Positions 56,957 through 64,000 of a DNA stretch of 64,000 bases are shown in pieces (position 1 is the stretch's first letter; the number at the start of each line of letters is the position of its first letter). The translations under genes and the position numbers were made by a program. Under the pieces are notes generated by a model. That model was not told where the DNA came from. It saw nothing but the letters and a program-made list of their open reading frames with translations, and ran no database searches. The stretch is from Polytrichum commune (lineage: Eukaryota > Streptophyta > Polytrichopsida > Polytrichales > Polytrichaceae), in the NCBI GenBank assembly GCA_950295325.1, contig OX485803.1, forward strand, positions 74,911,554 to 74,975,553, written 5' to 3'.

Positions 56957-57391
56957 GTGTCATGCTGAAGATGTTCACGCCATCAATATAACACCGAGCA
57001 AATGGCAAGCCAGAGAGGACTTGGTCCATCACTCTTTGAAGCTCAGCAGGTGCATTTTTTAGGCCAAATGAAGAAAACTTCCAATGGTACAGTTGATCCT
57101 TCCCATCCTGATCAACTCCCCAGAATGCAATCTTCACTTGGTCTCCCACAAGTAATGGGAGCTGGTGATAGCCGGATCTCAAGTCCAAGGTGCTAAAGAC
57201 TCGAGCAAATCCGAGGGCATTGAACAATTCCTACGGGATTGGCATGGGATACTGGTCTGACTTGGTATTCCGGTTAACTGAACGGTAATCTCCGCACATC
57301 CACTTCTCCGTCCAATTGCCAAAGATATCATTTTTTGATGGCATAACTATAACACAAGCATACTCCCCATTGGAAAGTTCGATAAGCCTTG
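56957..57391 (-). pseudogene. Gypsy reverse transcriptase core
   Basis: From 57386 the - strand reads RLIELSNGEYACVIVMPSK, then DIFGNWTEKWMCGDYRSVN, FSTLDLRSGYHQLPLL, KFSSFGLKNAPAE, and the catalytic region RCYIDGVNIFS at about 56985. The second Asp of YxDD is Gly, which would kill the enzyme. There is a stop in the PIP-ELFNALG stretch near 57228. The coding ends at the LTR at 56956. The N-terminal part of RT is at 60230-60490, beyond the inserted LTR. Confidence 0.9.
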
Positions 57392-60229
57392 TGTGAACCC
57401 TTTGAGTGGTCCACCACTCTGCGGGATCACTTTTAGTTAGAATGTTAGCATTAAAAGTTAGAATTGATAGGGAATTTAGGGAAAATTAGTTCATTTAGCA
57501 TTTAGCCTAGAAGAAGGAAGGTCAAAATGAAACTAAGTAGTGCTAGAAGATAGCAAAGTAGAAAAAATATGCTAGCTAGTAAAAACAACTAGCTAAGCAA
57601 ATATTAGTAGATGCTAGCTATTAAGCAAATGTTAGTAAATGCTAGCTAAGCAAGTGTTAGTTTATTAGTTAGTGTGAGGCACACAAGACTATTAGAGGTG
57701 GTTTAGGTAAGAAGATAAAATCGGCTTGAAGACTTTTGAAGACAAAAAAGAAAGAGAGCAAGGGGGATACTTGCCCACTTGCCCCCTTGCCAACTCGATG
57801 GCGGAAAAATTAGAAAGATTTCTAAAGGTTTTTTGTCGGAGCCACCTCGGCGAGAGGGTGGCAACCTCAACCGGGAAAACCCCCGAGCCAAAATTTCGGG
57901 AAAGGGTTTGAAAAATGGATCCGGTGGAGGAGGGGTCCAACCCTTTTGTGAGAGGGTTTAAAAACCCCTCCTTCCACCTTGTAGCTCTCGCTCTTTCTCT
58001 AGTTTTTGGGCGAAGCCCTGCTTCAATGTAGTTAGGAAAAAATCCTTTAGCATGTATTCTCAATGGTCTAGAAGAAAGGCTTGAGAACCTCCTCTACTCT
58101 CTCTCTCCTAGTTAGGTTGTGTGTTTATTAACACACCAACAAAATTATTCCTTCTTTTGTAGAGGTAGGTTGGATGGTAGAGTTTTGAGTAGAGGCATTA
58201 TAGACCTCATCTGCCAATGCCCTGAAGGCTTAGTTCAAAAGCTAGAACAAGATACTTATCATTTTTCTCTTAGAGAGATTTCATATAGCTATCCATAGCC
58301 GTTTCCCATTTGTGATTTGGTTGAGATGACAATTAGTTATGGATTTTCAAAGATGGAGTAGAAAAACTGGGTGGTCTTGTGGGTAGCGGCTGCTGGATCA
58401 GACCTGCGAGCCCAATAGGAATTTTAATTCCAAGAAATTATATTTTTCCCAAGTAGAACTTTTGTGTAGCTTTCCAAAATGGCTTAGAACATTTGATTTG
58501 AGCATGATTTGAATTAGATATGAATTGTGCAAGATGGGACACATAGTTTGAGAACTTTTGGTTGACTGCTGCATTACAGAGGACCTGCTGGGTTCACTTC
58601 GGCTTACCTTTCTAATCACATATTTTTATCAAATACATATTTTTAATATCTCTCCAGGGTCATATAGAACGTTTGATTTGACTAAGATTTGAATTAGATA
58701 TGAATTGTTGAAGGCGAGATACATAGTTTAAGCCTTCTTGATTGACTGCTGTGTTACAAGGAGTCCGCTGAATTTCTATTAGCTTAACCTGCTGATGTCA
58801 TAATTTTTCTAGTTAGAGCTTGTTCATAGCTTTCCAATGGTATAAGGAAAGCCTAGATCCAAGTAGTAAGGAATGTGCTATGAATTTTTGAAGTTAGAAG
58901 GTAGATAGGTGGGTTGGAAGGGTCGGTTGAATCGACCTCACACTTCCAACCCTCATAACTTTTGCATTTCTTATCCGATTAGAGTGATTTTTAGATCATT
59001 GGAAAAATAATTTGGTGCACTAAGTATAAATATTATGCTTAGGATTAAATTACAGGGCAGAATAACACTTTATATTTTAATTGTTAACTAAGATACGCTT
59101 ACTACCAAACTAGTTACAAAGAAGGAGGCAAGGTCGACGCTCGGAAAGTGGAGCAAGGAAGGAGGTAGCGGCTCGGCCTACATCAAGCCCAAATCAACCG
59201 AGGAAAATTGAGGTAAATTAACTAACCTTAAGCCTTCCATTTAGGATTGGAGGGAGCACGGCTAAGGTACGCATTTCTAAACCCACTCACCTATCTCGTA
59301 AGGTCAAGTGGCTTGACCACTTGACCGCCAAGGGAGTACCCAATTCCATTGTTTTCGGGGCCCTTGGTATGTTTTGTGGTAGTAGCTTCATTTATTAGCA
59401 AGTTTCGTGTGTGGTAAGTCGGATTAATCACCGACACGACCACTCTGAATGTTGTTGGTGGAAAGGTGGGGTTAATGACCCGCGAATCCACTATTATGTT
59501 GTTGTCCCCATAGATTGGGAGTAATGGCCCCAATTTATGAAGATTGCGCAACAGGTTGAACCTACAGGTCGCCCGTCACCCTGGTCCCATTGAGTTGCAT
59601 TTCGTGGTCTATCCAGTGTAAACACATTTAACAATCAAAACATACAAAATAAATCGTAAACCCTTGTTGGCAAGAGACCCGAGGTAAGGGGTGATGCCTA
59701 ATATGTTAATGTAGTGAGTTAGGACGTGCAAACAAAAGTAAGTAATTAAGAAGGAATTTGTGTGAAGGGTGGGACTTAGGCCAAGTTCCCCCGCTTAGAA
59801 AACTAAATAGAACTAAATAAAGAAATAGGAAGAATTGAATGGTCCATCAAATTGTCGTTATTCCGTTCGTTGAGTTAGGGTGGTATGAGTCACACCCGGT
59901 TGGGTGTATCAGAACCATCCCAATTCACAAATTAGGATTGCCTTGGTTTCAAGGCTGGTGCGTCTGCGCGTAGAATAGGTTGTAGGTTAAGGTTAGAACT
60001 AGATATGAAATTGGTTAGTGGAGTTTAAAGCCACACTAATAAAAAACTAAGGCCTAACCTCCGGAGGTACTACGACGCATATTTAATCTCCCTTAAAAAT
60101 CTAACTACTCACGTTATACACCTATCATCCGGGTTCGGCTTGGGCGCCTGCAAATGCAGGCCACCTTCACCGAAGGGCTTGTGTGATACTTTTAGGCTCC
60201 CTCGAAAGGGGGTGGCCCAAAAGTACCAC
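57392..60229. mobile_element. LTR-type insertion in gypsy RT, 2.84 kb (probable solo LTR)
   Basis: On the + strand it starts TGTGAACCCTTTGAG and ends AAAAGTACCACA, with 5-bp duplication CCTTG (57387-57391 and 60230-60234). Excision joins CREFLAA to RLIELSNGEYAC, a normal gypsy RT junction. A roughly 185-bp segment containing TTTGAATTAGATATGAATTG is doubled (58460-58620 and 58650-58800). The rest, including 58.8-60.1 kb, shows no gene. It could be a non-autonomous element rather than a solo LTR. Confidence 0.8.
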
Positions 60230-60760
60230 ACCTTGCTGCCAAGAACTCCCGGCAATAAGCCTGAACACCAATCCGCTCGGAAACACTGAGCCTATAAGGT
60301 CTTCAAAAAATGGGATGGTCGTCCTCCAACTGAATGTGGATGGATTTTCCTTTGTAGCCTTCAAGGTCTTGAAGACTAAAAGCAAAACACCTACGGTACG
60401 AGTGAATAAATGCTCATATTTTTTGTGCCTCAGCACTAGTGAGATGAGGGCCCAATTCCAATGATCCATCATCAAACTTTATGGTCTCCCTTTCCACCAA
60501 AAGAGAGCCACCTAGTGCTGGCACATACTCTAACTGCTAATAAGAAGGAGGGGCATTAACCATGCCTCCAACCTCCATGCTAGCAATTGAGTCCATCCCC
60601 TCTTCATCACCACCAATATGTGATGATGAAGCCACCACCGGAGGTGAAGAAACCAAAGCAGTATAAGCCCATCGAGCTCGGAGCTCCTCTATTACCTGCT
60701 GCTCGAATCGAAAGATTCGTTCGGCTTCTCCAACCATGACCTCACTTCCTTTCTTCATGG
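60230..60760 (-). pseudogene. Gypsy linker and N-terminal RT segment
   Basis: On the - strand: a Glu-rich helix (EAERIFRFEQQVIEELRARW), an acidic and Ser-rich stretch, then GSLELGPHLTSAEAQKI, AFIHSYRRCFAFSLQDLEGY, KGKSIHIQLEDDHPIF, RPYRLSVSERIGVQAYCREF and LAA. This is the typical sequence leading into gypsy RT. In-frame stops lie after AQKI and after PIF, and both are TGA where the family has CGA, consistent with C-to-T change at CG sites. It links the methyltransferase directly to the RT. Confidence 0.85.
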
Positions 60761-60829
60761 ATGTGGACCGCTGTACCCCCTGACCAGAATCCTCTGCCCC
60801 CAGAGACAACAACTGGTTACCATGATGCC

Positions 60830-61810
60830 GTTGCAATGCAAGGCATAAACCAACAGTCCACACCATGGTATGAAGATATCCATATCCATGGCTTGCCCCA
60901 ACACAAAGCGTCGTTGGCCCTCAGAAAGGCCAGGAGCTGCAGTGGTGCCAGTGCGGAATCCCATGGCTCGTTCCCGTTCGTCATCCAATAGTTCAGTGAG
61001 GGTTTTGGTATGAGCATCCCACACCATACCCGGCCTCTGGTCGCAGAATGCGAATGATTGTGGACACATCATAAAGGTGGAATAGGCCTGCCGTGGTGCC
61101 CCCACTTTGTTGACCAATGCCAACGGGGGTAAATCATCTCGAACAACCGGCAAAGAGGTCCGGTTTGGATCCAAGATGTCATCCACCTTCTGATTAAAAG
61201 GTGGAGGCACTGCAGAAATGCTGCAGCTAAAGTAGATGACGGTGCGAGGTTGGTCCAAATCCACCGAGGCCGGTGGGCATAAGAACCAATGTTCGCAGCA
61301 TCCACAAAAATGGGATCTCGAAGGTGTTGACGAACATAATGTTCGCCTTCCAACACCTTGTCCTGAGAGTCTCTCAACAAAGGTACATTCTCGAAGATAT
61401 ACCTTGGAGGGGAAGGTTGGTGGGAAAACCACCACTGCATGAGACGAATGAGGTCCCAAAATAGACTAAACCTGGGATCCTCGAGACCTCGGCGTGCTCC
61501 AGCACGTGAATGGCCCTAGCATGGCCATCCCGCAATCACCATATCCACCGGACCCAAATGTTGTAAGTCGGCCTCACTGATGAGTGTGACATCACGAGGA
61601 AGACGTGAAAAACACCCACGAATGGTAGTCGGGTGTAACTGCTGGGGGTATATACCATCAACTGGTGAAGATGATGACGAGCCATATGGGTGGACACTGG
61701 AGAGTAATCCACATAGACATACCGTCTAACCGTGAGGCCAGCCTCCAATACAGCTGCTAAGCCTGTGCCGATGCCCCCAAACAGTTCCACCAAAATGATC
61801 CCCGCGTCTG
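60830..61810 (-). pseudogene. Cytosine-5 DNA methyltransferase domain within the gypsy polyprotein
   Basis: C5-methyltransferase motifs appear in canonical order on the - strand: I, IILVELFGGIGTGLAAVLEA (61796-61740); IV, PVDMVIAGWPC at about 61519-61550, with the catalytic PC followed by a stop where Q is expected (CAG to TAG), then GHSRAG; VI, YIFENVPLL (61375-61400); VIII, AHRPRWIWTNL (61248-61280); IX/X, LTELLDDERERAMGF and LGQAMDMDIFIPW (60840-61005). A frameshift near 61600 separates motifs I-III from IV-VIII, and another precedes IX. The enzyme would add methyl groups to cytosine in DNA. The protein between protease and RT has no other domain. Subfamily (DNMT1, DRM/DNMT3 or other) cannot be fixed by eye. 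Confidence 0.85.
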
Positions 61811-62307
61811 GCGGGCGCCATAAAATGGGGTGTGCCAACGCCGATGGGATATCAAGTATGACCGCTGTCGTAGAGGCGAGAGAGAGGAAAATGCCCTCAC
61901 ATCGCCGAAATAGCTCAGCCGAATCGCACCAGGGAGGAAGGGGATCCTTGGGATGGCGCACCAATGCACCCTTAGGTGCCATATCCCGTTGATCATCTGT
62001 ACTTCCCATAAATGCCAATGATTCCTCCAACAATGCGGAACCATAAGGCAATGTGTCCACAATAGCACCACATCCAAAACCATGGATAATTGTACTATGG
62101 TCGCGGCCGCCGCAAATGCCAACATGAATAAGTTCCCTACGGCCATCCCCAACCGACCAACCTGGTCGGATCCACGCCTCCTCAGTCCAATTGTCCAAAC
62201 CAAAGCCAAGAGGGTAAAGTGCTTGTTGACCAACTAAAATGTCATAGTTGGTCGCATCCGTCACCGCACACCTAAGAAGAAGAGGTACGGGTGGATTTTC
62301 AGGCTTC
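61811..62307 (-). pseudogene. Gypsy protease C-terminal part and linker to the methyltransferase
   Basis: Immediately after the inserted LTR the - strand reads KPENPPVPLLLRCAVTDATN, then YDILVGQQALYPLGF and DNWTEEAWIRPGW, a known gypsy protease ending (D-x-L-x-G-x-x-x-L). A linker of about 110 residues then leads to motif I of the methyltransferase in the same open frame (62264-61536). This single frame spanning protease end and methyltransferase start is the best evidence for a fused polyprotein. Confidence 0.85.
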
Positions 62308-63753
62308 TGTCAGCCTAAAATCCCCACCTCTATACGTCGTAGTCCAGGTGAGAGTTCGAGGCTAACACGATCTTGAGTGACAAGCTTGCACCCTTGAACC
62401 CCGCCCTTTGCATCCAATAATAAATCGTAACACACCACTATTTTTATTATTATTTTATATGTCCACAAGATCCAAGAGTATTCACAAATACGCTTGTGTT
62501 CACTGATCCTTATCACAAGGCTAATCCCTGGCCTCAACCCCTAAGATAATACCCACTACTATAAGTGCTAATCCCACTAATTTATCCTTGAGTCTTTCTA
62601 CCCTTCACTAGTCCACCCTCCACCAAGCACCAAGCTTCTGTCCTTTCACCTATTCTTTCTGTACCACTCTCCCCAGCTGCCCCTTGCCATTACCCTTCAC
62701 AGCCGCACCCCAACTCCACTTCAGTCTTCCCAGCCAAGCCGTAATTATGCGTTGTTCCATGCTGTCCCGGGCCCGTCAATTGTCCGTCAACGGCCATCAT
62801 AGGCCGTCAACGCTGTGAGCTTGCCTCCTCGAAGGCATGGACCTGCTGCCCTCTTTGAGTCTGATCAACCGCTTCCTTGGCCTCACCTCAGCTCAACGAC
62901 TTCAACCTTGCATTCATGTTACATCCATTGAATACACAACCCATCCCAACAATCCTTCACATTCCAATTTTCCGCCTTTCAAACCAGAATTCAGGCATCC
63001 CGACCTTGGCTCTAGAATTCTCTGAGATCACCTATCAACTGATTTTGAGTTCTTGACAATGTGGCTGCCAATCCTTCAAACCCCAGCGCCCCTTCGGTAA
63101 TCCCATTCCGCACAATTGTGATTCCAGCCTGATGCGGCACAAAAATGTATTGCTATGCAATGCAGCTACCCCTGTCCCAACTGCCGCATTCCTCCATTTC
63201 GGTTCGGCCCCCCAGTCTTCCTCCTCTCTGCACTCTGTCTCACAGCTCTCCCCTCTTCGCCATCTAGCTCGGTATCTTCTTTAGTCTCCCTTTCTCTTTG
63301 CCTGACGCCGCTCCCCGCACAGTTCCCCGAATCCCACACCGAACTCCTAACTCCCCCAGCCATTCACAGATCCGAGAATCTCTAGGGCTTTGTGGCCCCG
63401 TCCCAAAAAGGGTGCCGTCAAGCCCCAATTCGGTTAATTTCTCAAGCAAGGCCTCCACCTTTGGTTCCAGGGCCCTGCACCCTTGTAAACTCGAATTTGT
63501 TTCCTTTTCGGCTGCCTTGAGTCGACTGTCTCCTCCTCATTCTTGTTTTTCCCAACCATTTGACCAAATTCTAATTAAACCCTGTCCCTAAATTAAACCA
63601 TCTCACCTACGTATTAGCCTATTGTTTTAAGAATCACACTCCAACCCACACTGCACTATGTTTACGCTTTTGTAAAATTAACGATAAATCAACTAGAATT
63701 TCCCTGGTCAAATTAATAGTAAGAATACATGTGGGCACCGTTTCGGGCTGACA
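62308..63753 (-). mobile_element. Solo LTR, 1.45 kb, in the gypsy protease
   Basis: On the + strand it starts TGTCAGCCTAAAAT and ends TTTCGGGCTGACA, a good inverted pair. The flanking duplication is GCTTC at 62303-62307 and ACTTC at 63754-63758, one mismatch. Excision joins LSFRVK to PENPPVPLLLRC in frame. It is homologous to 55376-56956. No gene inside; frames such as 63298-63591 are not conserved domains. Confidence 0.87.
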
Positions 63754-64000
63754 ACTTCACTCGGAAGCTAAGTTGTAATGGCTTCCGCGTATAACTTGTG
63801 GCCCGCTCCACGTAACCAATGGATGTGACAATGGTGAATGGGCAAGAAGACAAATCCTCGGCCGTCAACCCCAACTTCTAGGCAGACCTCTTGCCAATCA
63901 TAACCGATTGTGCCCTTGAATCCATCATCACACAACGGGGAGCAACCCAAGTGGCATTGCCTCAAGTCCGACTGACCACCAAAATGCCGGTATCATTCAC
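63754..64000 (-). pseudogene. Gypsy aspartic protease, N-terminal part (5' partial in element)
   Basis: The - strand reads APRCVMMDSRAQSVMIGKRS, then KLGLTAEDLSSCPFTIVTSI and GYVERATSYTRKPLQLSF. The active-site triplet is DSRA instead of DSGA (GGG to AGG) and there is a TAG after KRSA, so it is inactive. It continues past the inserted LTR at 62307. Upstream coding, presumably gag, leaves the window at 64000. Confidence 0.82.

Larger units (their letters stand above)
56957..64000 (-). mobile_element. Ty3-gypsy retrotransposon with an embedded cytosine-5 DNA methyltransferase
   Basis: On the - strand the order is protease (64000-63754 and 62307-62130), C5-methyltransferase (about 61800-60840), linker and RT N-terminus (60700-60230) and RT core (57391-56962). 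Two LTR-type insertions split it, each with a TSD and exact frame closure (57392-60229, 62308-63753). RNase H and integrase are lost at the 56957 junction; gag lies beyond the window. Several in-frame stops and at least one frameshift make the copy dead. Protease, methyltransferase and RT share one strand and one order with no boundary between them, so the methyltransferase is part of the polyprotein. Confidence 0.85.

Noticed and set aside
60755-62264. A free-standing host cytosine methyltransferase pseudogene
   Set aside because: It is in frame with protease residues upstream and followed directly by the gypsy linker and RT on the same strand, so it belongs to the retroelement.
55376-63753. 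One intact gypsy element bounded by the two similar LTRs at 55.4-57.0 and 62.3-63.8 kb
   Set aside because: The upper LTR sits inside the protease with a duplication and frame closure, and the lower one cuts RT mid-domain, so they are separate insertions rather than a 5'/3' LTR pair.

Overview
The window is nuclear DNA of a streptophyte (land plant or charophyte alga). The pol proteins, the En/Spm-type transposase pieces, the MULE/SWIM transposase and the spliced gene with GT-AG introns all point to plants. The style of the Ty3-gypsy and MULE proteins suggests a large, repeat-rich genome such as a bryophyte, lycophyte, fern or charophyte, but the sequence alone does not settle which. I see no ordinary host gene. 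Almost everything is nested transposable elements, and many insertions can be proved because removing them (with one copy of the target-site duplication, TSD) closes an older reading frame.

Layout. (1) 1-9169: the pol gene of a decayed + strand Ty3-gypsy element. It is split at an ACGGG TSD by a long LTR-type element (1182-8807), which is itself split at a TAATG TSD by a nearly complete Ty1-copia element (1306-6879). The copia element carries an antisense F-box-like ORF. (2) From 9170 to about 55.4 kb: an En/Spm (CACTA)-type transposon whose TNP1-like gene (- strand) lies in two parts, 10.2-10.8 kb and 44.7-47.6 kb. The parts are separated by (3) a 33.9-kb Mutator-like (MULE) transposon, 10825-44722, with about 43-bp terminal inverted repeats and a perfect 10-bp TSD. 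This giant element holds a spliced MULE transposase gene (- strand, next to its left end) and a ten-exon + strand gene near its right end encoding a ParB-like domain, a coiled coil and a DNA amino-methyltransferase-like fold. It has in turn received a solo LTR (18485-20358) and a long, decayed LINE (about 21.1-34.9 kb, - strand). Diverged satellite-like repeats with a short palindrome fill its intergenic space and two introns. (4) 46024-47091: a solo LTR in the TNP1-like gene. 48349-49837 and 49844-54493: two non-autonomous CACTA elements, 6 bp apart. 54767-55205: remains of a TNP2-like gene. (5) About 55.4-64.0 kb: a - strand Ty3-gypsy element encoding protease, then a cytosine-5 DNA methyltransferase domain, then reverse transcriptase. 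It is broken by two LTR insertions with TSDs (57392-60229, 62308-63753) and abuts a third LTR at 56956.

How it fits together: the window is a stratigraphy of mobile elements. Two of them carry different DNA methyltransferase modules: an amino-methyltransferase-like ParB fusion in the giant MULE and a C5-methyltransferase in the gypsy polyprotein. The gypsy copy is dead. The ParB-methyltransferase gene is largely open and well spliced, apart from one early frameshift and one junction I could not resolve. I read the giant MULE with its methyltransferase cargo as the most novel feature here.
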